A program made the translations under genes and the position numbers. Shown here in pieces: positions 1 to 12,470 of a stretch of 60,000 bases of DNA (the first letter of the stretch is position 1; each line of letters starts with the position of its first letter). Source of the stretch: Cryptomeria japonica. Lineage: Eukaryota; Streptophyta; Pinopsida; Cupressales; Cupressaceae. Location: contig NC_081406.1 in the NCBI RefSeq assembly GCF_030272615.1, positions 258,965,386 through 259,025,385 on the forward strand, read 5' to 3'. The notes below the pieces were generated by a model that saw only the letters and a program-made list of their open reading frames with translations, was not told where the DNA came from and did no database searches.

Positions 1-675
1 TTTTTGTTACAAGAGATTAAAAAGAACTAGTTTTCTTTTTTTGGGCCTAAAAAGAATTTCATTTTCTTTTGGTGTTTAAAAGGAGTCTCATTTTCTTTTT
101 GTTACAAAGGGATTAAAAATAACTCATTTTCTTTTTTGGGCCTAAAAAGAACTTCATTTTCTTTTGTTGTTTAAAAGGAATCTCATTTTCTCTTTGTTAC
201 AAAGGGATTAAAAAGAACTCATTTTCTTTTTGGGCATAAAAAGAACTTCATTTTCTTTTGGTGTTTAAAAGGAATCTCATTTTCTTTTTGTTACAAATGG
301 ATTAAAAAGAATTCATTTTCTCTTTTGGACCTAAAAAAACAACTTCATTTTCTTTTGGTGTTTAAAAAGAATCACATTTTCTTTTTGTTACAAGGGGATT
401 GAAAATAACTCGTTTTCTTTTTTGGGCCTAAAAAGAACTTCATTTTCTTTTGGCGTTTAAAAGGAATCTCATTTTATTTTTGTTACAAAGAGATTAAAAA
501 GAACATCATCTTTCCATTTGGTGCAACTAAAACAAACACAATTTTTCATTTGGTGCATAAAAAGAACTTCATTTGTTTTATTTTGCTACAAAGGGGACTA
601 AAAAGAACATCATCTTTCCATTTGGTGCAACTAAAACAAACTCAATTTTTCATTTAGTGCATAAAAAGAACTTCA
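1..675. repeat. Tandem repeat, ~95-bp unit (leader minisatellite)
   Basis: The motif GTTACAA recurs at 6, 101, 196, 290, 387 and 482, giving a unit of about 95 bp. Each unit contains three variations of a 'CATTTTCTTTTnGG...TAAAAAGAA' submotif, so the unit is itself built from ~32-bp subrepeats. From about 506 the unit changes to a related ~102-bp variant seen twice (506 and 608). The array runs off the left edge of the window. It lies upstream of the Tat-type gag gene and may be part of that element's 5' leader, but no LTR or primer site is seen that would prove it. Confidence 0.85.
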
Positions 676-2089
676 CATTTACCTTTTTCTATGAAGAGCC
701 ACATAATTTTATTTTGTTGACCAATTTTGCTACATAATTTTATTTTGTTGACTAGGTTTGTTTTCCAAAGTTTTTCAAAAATGCAACATTTTGCTATGAG
801 GGGATAAAAGAACACCATGTATTTTTGAACAAAATGTCCAAGTAGCATTTAGACAACATTGCAATATTGATTAAAAAGAAAGAGTGTTCATTGTGAATCG
901 AATGTGATAGGTATATGCTCTCCCCTTAACTGGGTGATCAAAAAGCAAAACTCACCATTTACTTGCTTTCTTTCATTTTTTCAATAGAATAAAACCTTTA
1001 GCAGGCTTGCCCTCCTGAGGAGCCTCTTAGGCTCAATCCATTAAGGCCAGTGAGAGGGGAATGACCTAGATGGGGAATGACTAACGCCAAGTATTCCAAC
1101 CCACTATAATCAAATGTGGATATGATGAAAATCATGTTCAACTATTTTGCTCAGCGATTAGCCTTCCCCTAGTATCCTTGAGATATGTAAAGTCTTTGTT
1201 CTAAAGGTTGGGAAGCCTCCCAAGGGAGTTTATCACTGAAGACCGAATGAAAGCCTGATTAAAAACTTTAGAAGTAGAAACTTCATCGAGTCAGTTACCC
1301 AAACATTTATAATATCATAGTGCAAGGGTGGGGAAGAATCTGCCCCCAAGACACTCACCATATATCTCCCAATAAAACGATCCAATTGAGGAGCAATTTT
1401 CTTTGGTTCAAATTCTTGACAAAGGCAAAAAAATGGGCGCACCTTATGGTGTGATGGGGATGTTTGAGATGACAAAGTATCAAGTGCGGGCTATTGATAT
1501 TAGAAATGACCTTTTTGACAATACTAGAGTCTATATGATTTGTCTTTTATTTGTTCAAAAACTGTGAAAACAAAAGGGGATTTGAAAATATTCTTGAGCA
1601 AATTTGAAAAGATCCTAAACATACATCAACTATTATCAAGAGAAAAGAAGTGTTTATATGTGCTTGTGTGTTTGTCATGTCTTCTTGTCAAATAGATCAT
1701 CAACCATTTGAACCAAGTTTAATCCTCACAATGATCTAAAACAAACAAAACAAACATTCTTGAAAAATCCATCAATGCTTTGTGTTTGGAAATCTCTCAA
1801 ATACGCCAAGAAGTCAATTTATTGAAAAACCAAAAAGAAGCAAAGTGAAAATAAAATCCAAAAGAGAAGAAGTTTCTTGTACAAAATCCGTAAGTTGTTA
1901 AAACACCGCACCTTCATCCATCAATATCATGATTTTAGTCACGGTTTTACCGTTGACTTTGAATTAGAACCACTTGCATCCCAAGCTTTCTTTCAAAGAA
2001 GAGCTTTGTCATATTGTCACAATCACGGTCAACGCAATCATCCATCATACATTCCACAATCCGCAATCACCTATTAGGCTTTTTCAAAG
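676..2089. other. Unassigned sequence, possible Gypsy 5' leader
   Basis: No protein family, LTR terminus or RNA gene could be recognised on either strand. Short open frames here carry no known motif. The stretch lies between the 95-bp array and a second tandem repeat, ahead of the gag start at 3134. A long untranslated leader would be normal for Tat-type elements, so leader sequence is the most likely reading. Confidence 0.4.
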
Positions 2090-2640
2090 CACCAACTCAT
2101 TTTCACTTCAAATCATTTCCAAAAATTAAAACATCATCATCATTTCTTCCATCCTTCTACATTTTCTTAATTCATTCACATCAAATCATTTCTAAAAATC
2201 AAAACATCATAATCATTTTTTCCATCTTTCTCAAAACATCATAGTCATTTATTCCATCCTTCTACATTTTCTTAAGTCATTCACGTCAAATCATTTCCAA
2301 AAATCAAAACATCATAATCATTTTTTCCATCTTTCTCAAAACATTCCAAAACATCATAGTCATTTCTTCCATGTTTCACAATCCAAAATCAAAACATCAT
2401 AAGCGTATTCTAAATTTATTTCTTCCATCCTTCTATATTTTCTTAAGTTAGTCACTTCAAATCATTTCCAAAAATCAAAACATCATAATCATTTTTCCAT
2501 GTTTTTTAAACTATTCCAAAACATCATAGTCATTTCTTCCATCTTTCACAAATCCAAAATCAAAATATCATAAGCTTATTCTAAAGTCATTCTTCCATCC
2601 TTCTCACTTCAAAATCATTTCCAAAATAAATCTTCAAATT
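2090..2640. repeat. Tandem repeat, 105- and ~170-bp units, upstream of gag
   Basis: The phrase TCCATCCTTCT recurs at 2148, 2253, 2424 and 2594, giving periods of 105, 171 and 170 bp. Within units the phrases 'AAATCATTTCC', 'AAAATCAAAACATCATA' and 'TTCTTCCAT' repeat, so shorter subunits were amplified unequally. The + strand is pyrimidine-rich. From 2641 to 3133 no further structure is visible before the gag start. Confidence 0.8.
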
Positions 2641-3133
2641 CATAGTTCCTTAGTAGAGATTCCAAGGATCACATTCATTCCAAAGTTCACAATCCAAAAC
2701 ATCCCAATTTCATTCCTCTCAACATACAAAGGTCTTGTCCTTAGTTCTTTCAAGATATTGCTAAATCCATTACACTCTCAACAAAATTACTCTCTAGTTT
2801 GTCTCTACATCTAGGATAAATCATGCTAAAAAGACATTACTAAGCATCATAGATAGGTTAAAACTAGCTTTTGAGTGCATCCTCTCAAAGTTAGGTAGCT
2901 TGTGATTTGTAAACACACACCCTGCTACACCTCATCTCTCAATTGTTGAAACACCAAACAGGCAATTCTAAAGAGGACTTTGTTGATACCCAACCTTTTG
3001 TGTAGGAGATTAAACATCCACAAAATAATTTGAACTCGTCATCATCATCATATCATCTTGGAACTAAAATAGGGGATCAACCACCCACTTTGCACCCGTA
3101 TTGCTTCCACTTTCACGAATGCATGCTTCAAAC

Positions 3134-4735
3134 ATGGCTAGGAATAGGTCTCAAAGTCAGAGACAACCTCAAAATGAAATATGGGAATAAGAAGAAGAGA
3201 ACATTAACCCCTTTTCTGAAAGAGAAGGCCCAAACACCCCTACATAAGCACAAATAGAAGAAGCCACTAGTAATCCTAGATTTAACAGACTCTTTGAGGA
3301 GATTCTCAGGGGAAATGTTGACGCCCATTTTCTAAGACTTTCTCAAGAAGGAGAAAAACTCCTAGTAGACTTTGATGTGTCACAACTTAGGGATATACCA
3401 AAACAAGCCCAACATAGCTATCGACAAGAACAAAATTTTGACAACATAAGGGCAAGAATACCCACAACTATGATGATAATTATCAACAAGGGAATATTCT
3501 GCCTCCTTCCACAGAAATAGATATGTTGAGACAATAGATGCAATACCTCACCCAACAAGTACACTCAGGAAGTTCACAAAAGAAATATGCTCATGAAGAT
3601 ATTTGTGCTTATCCATTTTATAGGAACATGATTGTGCCTGCTTTCCCATGCAATTTTGAAACACCAAAATTTGACAAATACAAGGGGAAAGGAGATCCAA
3701 GAGACTGGATGTGAGAGAATTTTACTCCGCATTCTTAGAGGTGGCATATGATGAAACATATCTAATGTGCCTCTTCCCTCAAATTTTAGGCGGATCAGCC
3801 ATGGAATGGTTTTTATGTTTGCCTAGAGGAATAGGAACATTTGATGACCTGGTACAAAAATTTATCACTCATCATTCACATAACATAGAACGAGATGTCT
3901 CCATGGCTAATCTATGCAATACAAAACAAAATAATGGTGAGTTATTCTCGACATTCTTACAAATATGGAGACATCTTTCTAGCAGATGTTCTTTCCCCAT
4001 TCCATAGGAACAATTAGTTGAAATTTTCATTTCAAACTTAAATGAGGAAATGGAATTCTACTTAGACATCAAATGCTTAGACACCTTCAAAGACATAATA
4101 GCCCAAGGCCTTAAAATTGAGAAATCCCTTATCAAAAAGGAACTTGTCAAAATATACAAAGGCAAGAATGATGGTACACGACCAGCCTACAATAATGACA
4201 AACCAAAGTTTTGGGCCAAGAACAAAAACATTGTTAATGATGGTGTTGTAGATGCATGAACTATCAAAATTGCCCATCCCACAGTCAAAATTGTAGGACA
4301 AGTAGATAATCATAACAACCCCACTACCAATCAAGGTAATCCCCAAAACAATCAAGAAAATCAAACTCCTAATACACAACAAGAGGCACCTAAGAACAGG
4401 TACCCAACCTACAAACCCAATCACACATACACACCCTTGGGAGAACCTCTTGAAAAGATATTACGACAACTCATATCTTCCAATCTCATCACATTGCCTA
4501 AAACATCAAAATATGAACCACAAATTAAACCTTCATGGTGGAGAGATAATGAGTATCGTGAATTTCATAAAGGAAAAGGACACAAAACAAACAGCTACCA
4601 TCAGTTAAAAGATATTATTCAAGACCTCGTTGATCGAGGTGACATAGAAGTGGATGGCCATAATGCAAAAACTTCCAATAAAGATCATACCATGTTCAAA
4701 AATCCACTCCCATAATATGAGAAAGGAGGTCCCTT
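3134..4735 (+). pseudogene. Degenerate gag of the Tat-type Gypsy element
   Basis: Gag would form the virus-like particle core that packages the element RNA. The reading starts at an ATG at 3134 with MARNRSQSQRQ, typical of Tat Gag N-termini; this first part is in a different frame from the rest. From 3711 to 4715 one frame carries the retrotransposon Gag core, including GGSAMEWFLCLP and LFSTFLQIWRHLS, broken by stops at 4005 and 4257. Near 4560 the nucleocapsid motif EFHKGKGHKTNSY keeps both histidines of a CX2HX4HX4C knuckle, but the flanking cysteines are replaced (R and Y). Protease follows in the same frame. Not functional. Confidence 0.8.
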
Positions 4736-4763
4736 CCATCAAGGTAAGAACCAAGATAACACG

Positions 4764-5563
4764 ATGAACTATACACGTGCACCATATACCTATACTATCA
4801 ACAACCTTTATGATGCAAGTGAACAAATTGCAACCATTACAATCAAAGGTAAAGATCTCACATGTAACATTGTTACTAGCTATAGAAAAATTACCATACA
4901 AGGAGCACCATCAAGAGCAGCATACGTGCCCAAAAATTATAACCTTGTGGACCAATTGGATAACACGTCAACACTCATTTCCATAGTAGAGCTTTTATGC
5001 CAATCACCCTCACATAAAACCATCTTGGACCAAGCTCTCCAAGAACCATCAACTCCATCCAACCTCGATACAAATCAATTTCAAGCCATGGTTGGAAGTC
5101 TCAAATCGTCACCATGTCTCACTTTTGCTGAGAATGATGATGCATCCTTTCAACAACTGCATAATGCCTCTCTTCACATTGAGGGATTCATACATAAACA
5201 CATAATCAAGCGAGTCTTGATTGATAATGGAGTTGGCCTTAACATATGTACTTTATGGTTAATCATAGCATTGGGAAATGCAGAGGATGTAGTAGATGCT
5301 AGAAAGAGGATAACCATAAAGCCCTATGATGATGTAGAACACTCCTCTAAAGGGTGTGTTACTCTACCAGTTAGGGTATGACCTATGGTGAAGAATGTGG
5401 TTTTCCAAGTCCTATACCTCCCTCTTCCATACAATATCCTATTAGGTAGACCATGGATTCATGCTATGCAAGCAGTATTGTCCACTTACCATCAATGCAT
5501 CAAGTTTCCACATAACGAAGTAGAGATTACTATCCTCGGTGATGCCAACCCATTGTCCTTTTG
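4764..5563 (+). pseudogene. Degenerate retropepsin region of the Tat-type element
   Basis: Retropepsin cleaves the Gag-Pol polyprotein. The catalytic segment VLIDNGVGLNICTL is encoded around 5213, with the active-site Asp codon at 5223. A conserved C-terminal block NILLGRPWIHAMQAV and HQCIKFP follows near 5440-5510, typical of Tat proteases. A stop at 5379 splits the domain and another ends it at 5561. The frame is the same as that of the gag part from 3711, consistent with a single ancestral polyprotein. The region 4764-5150 is a poorly conserved linker. Confidence 0.8.
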
Positions 5564-5693
5564 AAACAATATAAGGCATCAACCTGATATCACAGTCCCT
5601 AGCAATAGAGAAGCCACTGCCTCATCATCTTACATCCACCCAAAAAATCTCACTAGCCCACCGATCGCTACACCCAAACAGGAGAAGCTGAAA

Positions 5694-7080
5694 ATGAAAG
5701 TAAAGGATGAAGGCCTAGGAGAGTATAATATGAGTCAACTTTTCTGTGTTGGCCAACTACCCCTCTCACCTAGGAGTCATGGCAAACCACAAATGTCACT
5801 CAAGCCTCTTATGGAAGCCAACACTACTACACTTGATGGATTTATCCCAAACAGATCACAAGAACAGGAAACTATTGATGAAGACTTGGTAGGATGGCTC
5901 TACAAAGACCCTTCCGATGCCATTAGACAACAAATCAATATCCCTATAGAGAGGTATGGTAAAGGTTTTACCCTAATGCAAAAGATGAGCTATGATGGAC
6001 ATAGTGCATTGAGATCCCACAAATAAGGTGTACAAGAGCCGTTGCAACCATTGTTACAACCACGGGATAAAATTGGACACAGATTGAACCCTTGTTCAGG
6101 AGGCTCTTCTAAGCTCAGGATTCCAAGAAAACAAAAGCATACCACTTTTAAATTCATCCCTGCCAAAAGCAAGATAATGTCCATTGCAAACCAACCTACA
6201 AGATCAGAAAATCCAAGTCACGAAAGTACTTCTCAGTTGAAGTCTACACATACAATAAATAAGCAAAAGAGTTATGTTGAATGAACACCCGTCACTCCAA
6301 GGATAAAACTCTTGTCCACTTGAGACACCTAAGCAACATCAACAACCCTGTCAGATACAACCCCTAAAACTGTGATGCCGACAAACCTTTCACACCTACA
6401 GATATCCCTATAATATATAGTGACAGAGTTCTACCAAGTGATTCTGAGATGGATTCACATGAATATGAATGGGGTTATTTGTCTTCACATGAAGGAGAGG
6501 TGTGGATTAAAACCTTTTGGGATTCAGATACTAAAGATACTTCAAGGACAGATAGGTCACCTCTAAAGCCTAATTACGAAGAGGATAATACTAACGATGA
6601 CCTTGATAACTCCATCCTAACCATAATTGGTGCATCCTATGAACTCAACCTTATTGATGAGGTAATGCCAATAATCCACCCCGATATCATTGACTGGGAC
6701 CAGCAAAATTCCTCATACCTTGACACCTTCCAAAATGATGATGCGATAATAGACTTTCTTGAATTACGGGATAACATACCAAGTGGGGATCACAAGGCTG
6801 GATTCGCTACTGAACTTAACAACGCAACTTACTTTGGAGAGAATGTCAAACCTTTCAGTCACAAAAATATTATAATCAAAATAGGATACTCAAGTGAAAA
6901 CCACACTGTGGCACTTTTGGATCCCAAAAAAGTAAAAACAAAGGATGCATCTAAGGGTGAAAACCTCTCTAAGGAACCTAAAGATGGAAGGTTTTACATT
7001 CTTCCCTTCAGCACTAATCGGGAGAGATCATTCATTCTTATAGAAGAGATAAAGGAAGTCAATTTGGGACCATCAGAAAA
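5694..7080 (+). pseudogene. Pol linker between protease and RT, degenerate
   Basis: The stretch reads largely open, in the gag-protease frame to 6284 (one stop at 6024) and in another frame from 6449, so a frameshift lies between 6284 and 6449. It contains GYGKGFTLMQKM-like and QPLLQPRDKIGHRLNP segments of the low-complexity spacer that Tat polyproteins carry between protease and RT. No enzymatic motif is present. It joins the RT without a break at about 7081. Assignment rests on position and continuity of reading frame rather than on a catalytic signature. Confidence 0.65.
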
Positions 7081-7777
7081 TCCACACATAATACATCTAG
7101 CAGAATCATTAACTCCAGTCGAAGATCCTGATTTTGCAGATTTCTTTCAAAAGCGACAAATCAATTTTTCATGGTCCTATGCAAACATGCCAAGACTAGA
7201 TCCAGAGATAGTAATGCATCATTTGATAGTAATAGAAGGAGCCAAACTAGTCAAACAAAAGGTCAAAAAGATGCATCCTCATATCACATTGTTAGTCAAA
7301 GCAGAACTCAAGAAACTGTTAGATGTGGGTTTCATAATACCAATTGATTATATGGAATGGATATCCAACATCGTACCAGTGTCAAAACCGACGGGACCAT
7401 CCGCATCTGTACAAATTTCAAAGATCTAAACAAAGCATGTCCTAAGGATGACTTCCCATTACCCAACAATAGGGCATGCTATGCTCTCTCTCATGGATAG
7501 ATTCTCGGGATACAACAAAATAAAGATTGCTCCAGAAGATCAACATTAAACTGATTTCACATGCCCATGGAGAACATACTATTGGAATGTGATGTCATTT
7601 GGTCTAAAAAATGTAGGCGCCACATATCAAATGGTAATGACTACCATTTTCCATGACATGATGTATACACTAATACAAGACTATGTGGATGATTTACTGG
7701 CTAAATCATTAACAAGAGAGGGTCACCTCACAGTGTGGGAATTTTTTTTTACCAAACTAGAACAATATAATGTTTGA
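7081..7777 (+). pseudogene. Degenerate reverse transcriptase domain, Tat-type
   Basis: RT copies the element RNA into cDNA. The N-terminal part reads WSYANMPRLDPEIVMHHL and KKMHPHITLLVKAELKKLL, then GFIIPIDYMEWISNIVPVSKP, all standard for Gypsy RT. The frame breaks at 7427, resumes as SLMDRFSGYNKIKIAPEDQ, and from 7589 gives MSFGLKNVGATYQMVM and the catalytic YVDDLLAKS. Immediately after EQYNV the text jumps to DPTKVKVIMEIP in another frame, so roughly 30 codons usually present between these blocks appear to be deleted near 7775. The YVDD box is intact but the gene is not. Confidence 0.85.
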
Positions 7778-8430
7778 TCCCACAAAGGTAAAAGTAATCA
7801 TGGAAATTCCACCTCATAAGAACATAAGTCAATTGCATACATTACAAGGAAGGCTACAATCAATCTAGAGGTTCATTGCACAATTGGCCGATAAATGTCA
7901 CCCCTTCACACATCTGCTCCATAAGAAAGTCTGCTTCAAATGGGAAGAGAATTTCCAGCAAGCGTTTCAACAATTAAAGGACTACCTGATGACGTCGCCA
8001 TTATTGACACCACCATCTCCAGATAGCCCATTATTATTATAGATATCAGCTACATCAATGGCCTTAGGAGTACTACTAGCACAACAAAATACAGAAGGCA
8101 AAAAATGTGCAGTATACTACATTTCTAGAACATTGGTAGGGTATGAACTCAATTATACCCCTATTGAACGAGCTTGCCTAGTAATGATTTTAGTAGCAAC
8201 CAAATTGAGGCATAACCTGCTAACACACAAGATACAACTCATTGCCAAGATAGATCCACTTAAGTACCTACTTAGTAAAGCAGCACTAATAGGTCATTTG
8301 ACAAAGTGGGTTATGCTCCTCAGAAAATTTGAAATAGAGTATGTGGACCAAAAATCAATCAAAGGGCGGGTCATTGCAGATCAGTTGGCCAAAGCACCAC
8401 TCATAGAAGACCATCCTCGCATCTCAAATT
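7778..8430 (+). pseudogene. RT connection and first RNase H domain, degenerate
   Basis: RNase H removes the RNA strand of the RNA-DNA hybrid. The connection reads DPTKVKVIMEIPPHKNISQL and FTHLLHKKVCFKWEE. The RNase H core follows as MALGVLLAQQNTEGKKCAVYYISRTL, YTPIERACLVMILVATKLRHNL and HLTKWVMLLRKFEIEYV. It ends in KGRVIADQLAKAPL near 8400. Stops interrupt the connection at about 7867 and just before 8044. From 8058 the frame is open into the second RNase H. Confidence 0.8.
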
Positions 8431-8900
8431 TTCCAGATGAGAAAATATTCACAGTCATACCGGCACAACAATGGAAGTTATATTTTGATGGGTCATACAT
8501 TAGACATGGTTTAGGAGCTATCATTCTTCTCATCACACCTCAAGGTGATAGCATTCCCAAATCATACATGCTCACATTCCCATGCACAAATAACATAGCA
8601 TAGTATGAAGCCTTGATCATGGGATTAAGAATGGTCATCCAATGGAACTTAAAGGAGCTCCAAGTATATGGTGATTTATAGCTAGTCATCCGATAGGTCA
8701 ATGATGAATACCAAACTAAGGATGATAAGCTCATGCATTATAAGAAAATGGCTGATAGCTTCAAATAATTATTTACAACTATCACTTTCAAGTAGATTCT
8801 TTGAGATCATAATAGAGCTATAGATGGAATGGCTACCATAGCATCTCTCCTCGATCATCCACAAAACTCAACATGCTATGAGTTCTTAGTTTAATAGCTT
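8431..8900 (+). pseudogene. Second, archaeal-type RNase H domain (aRNH), degenerate
   Basis: A second RNase H follows the first, a feature of Tat-group Gypsy elements. The frame gives WKLYFDGSYIRHGLGAIILL (first catalytic Asp in FDGS), then FPCTNNIA, a stop at 8601 exactly where the catalytic Glu of the usual TNNxAEYEAL motif is expected, then YEALIMGLRMVIQWNLKEL and VYGDL. The third acidic residue is thus present in VYGD. Further stops occur at 8679 and 8694. The first domain is of the ordinary retroviral type, so the element carries two RNase H domains of different descent. Confidence 0.8.
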
Positions 8901-9110
8901 TGGATCCCCTCTTATGATATCCCAGAATCCAAGATGGTATGTCAAATCACCAGTCCTGATTCCTCATGGTATGGTGAGTTTTACGCTTACCTATGCAATC
9001 AAATCCTTCCACCAAACCAATCAAACAATCAACAAAAAACCTTCATATGCCAATCCGCCTGATACACTATCATTGTTGAAACCCTATACCATTGAAGTCT
9101 TGATGGCCGA

Positions 9111-10210
9111 TGTTTAGAGAAAGGTGATGTCACCACAACTTTAGAAGAAGTAAAAGAAGGTATTTGTGGGGCTCATTCAAGTGGCCCTTTGTTGGCTAAA
9201 AAGATCATGCAGGTTGGATACTATTGGCCCTCCATGGAAAAATACTTCTACTACTATGTCAGAAAGTACAAAAAGTGCCAAGTTCACAGAGATTTGATAC
9301 ATGCACCAACGCAAGAACTGCAACCCATCGCAACACCATGGCCCTTTGCTAGTGGAGACTAGACCTTGTGGGTAAAATCCATCCAACTTCATCCAACTAT
9401 CACAACTTAATTATTACCACCAAAAAATACTTCACCAAGTGGATCCAATTCGTTCCACTTACCCAAGTAACTAGAAAGCAGATCGCTTTATTTATCTTAA
9501 ACTACATCATCTGTCAGTATGGTTTATCCATGTTCAACATCACAGATAACAGGCTCCCTTGAAAAAATTAGGATGTTCTTGTCTATGAGAAGTTTCATAT
9601 CCAATACCATTTCTCCACCCCATATTACCCACAAGGAAATGGTCAAGCACAAGCCTCAAACAAGAATATATTGAGGATCTTCAAGAAGATAGTCAATGAT
9701 GTCGATCGTGATTGGTACATTCATTTGAATCCAACACTATGGGCATATCAAACTAGCATTCAAACGCCTACAAGCGCAACCCCATACTCACTTGTATATG
9801 GAGCAGAGGTCATCCTACCTATTGAGGTTGAATTACCAGCCCTATGGGTTTCCTTGCACAATTTGATAAATGATGAAGAGTATTGAGTCTCACGTCTTCA
9901 AGACTTGGAACTGCTTGATGAAAAGAGACAAGTTGCCTACAATCACCTAAAAGCATATCAACAACGCATCAGAAAAAGTTACAATCATAGGGTCAAACCT
10001 CACACATTTGAGGTAGGTGATCTTGTTCTCAGAGGGAATCCTCACAATCAACCAAATAGAGAACACCGAGGCAAATTTGAATCCAATTGGCTGGGTCCAT
10101 ATGTCATCACTGCAGTCTTCAGGTTTGGGGCATATCAGTTAGCAACTTCAGAAGGAGAACCACTGGCAGATCCAATCAACAAAATGCATCTCAAAAAGTT
10201 TCATACATAA
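9111..10210 (+). pseudogene. Degenerate integrase, Tat-type
   Basis: Integrase inserts the cDNA into the host chromosome. The zinc-binding part reads LEEVKEGICGAHSSGPLLAK and YYWPSMEKYFYYYVRKYKKC; one His and one Cys of the HHCC set are replaced (by K and Y). A frameshift near 9358 leads into LDLVGKIHPTSSN (first catalytic Asp), then YFTKWIQFVPLTQVTRKQIA, TDNRLP (second Asp) and stops. The third catalytic block reads GQAQASNKNILRIFKKIV, with Gln in place of the expected Glu. The C-terminus from 9905, with KRVKPH-like RVKPHTFEVGDLVLRG and GPYVITAVF, is well preserved and ends at 10210. Confidence 0.85.
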
Positions 10211-12457
10211 GTTGTATAGAGCATCAGGCTCATCAAATATCAGAAAATACCAAAAAAATTCATAAAAAGCCCTGAACAAAATACAAAAAAATGAAAAATT
10301 CAAGAAAATAGTAAAGAAAAATCATTCATCCAAATGGTGAAAACCACTTTGGTGGTGCCTTGGATAAGTATGGTGGTGAAAACCTAGTAAACAGGTGCCA
10401 TTCGTAAAGGTTACAGATCCATTGTCTTTCAGACTTGTTGCGATCACATCCATTCATACATCATATCTATCATGGCTTGTTATTGATCTGTAATCAAGGT
10501 TATTGCATCATATGTCTTGCATCATGCTTATACACCAACACCTAACTAAGGAACCTTTTTACTATATTATGGGAGTGGATTCTCAATGCTAGTGATTCAT
10601 CGAGTTAAACATTTGAAAAATGTCCTAAAATAATCCAAAAACATTCATAAAATAGTAAAAAAAAAGACCAAAAACATTCATAAAACATTCAAAAAACAAA
10701 ACAAACACCCAAAAATATGAGAAAACATCAAAATCAATCAAAAACATTGCAATAAATTTTTCCTTGTACATAAACGTTCAGTTAGATGCAAAACAATATT
10801 TTGAGCTACATACAAGATGACCAACTATTAGACACATAAACAACCACCTGCGCAACACATACACAAAACCATCTTAAACAAGGATGCATTCTTCCTTCAA
10901 AACAAGACATGGTCACATATATCTTTGACAAGAAGATGTTGTTTGGCTCATAGTCACTTGGTCAGATTATTTCTTTATATATCAGGTTCCTATGCTACTC
11001 TAGGATATCTATAATTAATTAGAGTAGCCAGGATGGTTCATGATATATTTTCTTTGTTTTCTGTCTCTAGATTTGTTCCAATGAAGTTTTGGGGCACATA
11101 CTAATGGTGTCTACGTGGGAAGTTCACTAAGCTATGAGATCCTGAGAAAAAATACAAGTCATGGATCACTATGGCTTATTGACTACAACGTATACCTCGA
11201 CCATGTGTATATGAACTAGAATGGAGGGGAACCTTCCTTGTCTGCGATGTTTGTTTACAGGTGTGACGCTCAACCTTGGTTTCTGATACCTCCACCAAGA
11301 TTAGTACTACCATGCTCAATGAGGAAATAAAGAATTATGAATAAGACCATGGATCAACATTTCATCTCATCTGTATGTATTGCATTCCATTGCATGTTGC
11401 CCATACATATGTTCACTTATATACTATAAATATTTGGTGTGCATGCATACGCAAGGAATAAAGTTTCTATGAGAAATCTAAGTGTGAAGGACTATCCTTA
11501 CAAATCATGACTGAGTATAATGATATACACCCCATTCATGTCAACAGATAACTCTATTTTGATCCTCTTCAATAGGAATGAGTACTAGGTCCTCCATACC
11601 TTCTATCTAAAATTGACTTCCCCACCTCACCCTCCCCATCTCAATCATCAGCATCACATACCCTACATCGTGTCCCATCAAACCAATCAAGCCACGTTCA
11701 TCACAGTCCATCTCTAAAAGGAGGGGTTGTGTAACCTATGTTACCTAAGTCTTCCTATAAGAAAAGCAAGTTACTATGTCTGCACAGGTACATCGACTCA
11801 GACACACCTAGACTACAATAGGCATTTACATCAATTGCCTAGTCTCAATAGGTACGTTGAGTCTAGCAAATACCACAAACAACCTACAATGCAAACACTT
11901 TCAATTGATCAACCAATCAAACACAATCAAACCAGACAATTACATCAATTGTCTAAGTCTCATCGGTTAATTTGACTTAGATACCTTGACTTCATCAAGC
12001 AATTACATCAATTTTCTAAGTCTCCACAAGTCAATTTGATTCAGCGACTTAGACTTTATCTTGTCTGAGCGATAATAGATATCAACTGTGACACTTTGAC
12101 TAAAATCGGGGCAATTCACCTAATTCCACCAGCCTGTCCAAAACAATATTGATCAATTGAAAAGCATCAATCAAATGCACCACAATACCGCCTTTGCATC
12201 ATATCTCTTGCATGACCTAAGGGTATTTACCAGCTTCCCATTATTCTCTATTGCTCGCCATTCACCCTCATTCATTCTAGCTTCCTCAATTCTACCATGC
12301 CTCATTTTTTCAAAAATTTTGAGAGATCGCCCAAATTTTCAAAATTTCATCCCATCTCTCAAGGGGGCATACCTAACTACCAACCTAGTGCATGTTGGGG
12401 CATGTACCATGTTGACTTGTTTTTGTTTGGAAATGATGCAATAAACCACGCCATCTC
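10211..12457 (+). other. 3' noncoding region of the Tat-type element
   Basis: About 2.2 kb between integrase and the polypurine tract lacks any recognisable protein. Long 3' untranslated regions are usual in Tat elements. At 10250-10310 and 10615-10740 the sequence is A-rich with 'AAAACATTCATAAAA' phrases. Between 11820 and 12060 a phrase of the form CAATTACATCAATT-G/T-T-CTAAGTCT occurs three times (near 11827, 11938 and 11998) with spacers of 60-110 bp. No antisense ORF with a known domain was seen. Confidence 0.6.
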
Positions 12458-12470
12458 AAAGAGAGGCAAA
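12458..12470 (+). promoter_or_regulatory. Polypurine tract before 3' LTR
   Basis: AAAGAGAGGCAAA directly abuts the TGTAGACA start of the LTR. A purine run at this place primes plus-strand DNA synthesis. Its presence argues that the LTR at 12471 is the 3' LTR of the Gypsy element to its left rather than the 5' LTR of something to the right. Confidence 0.65.

Noticed and set aside
3134-10210. An endogenous pararetrovirus rather than a retrotransposon
   Set aside because: An integrase with zinc-binding, core and C-terminal parts is present together with an LTR and polypurine tract, which plant pararetroviruses lack.
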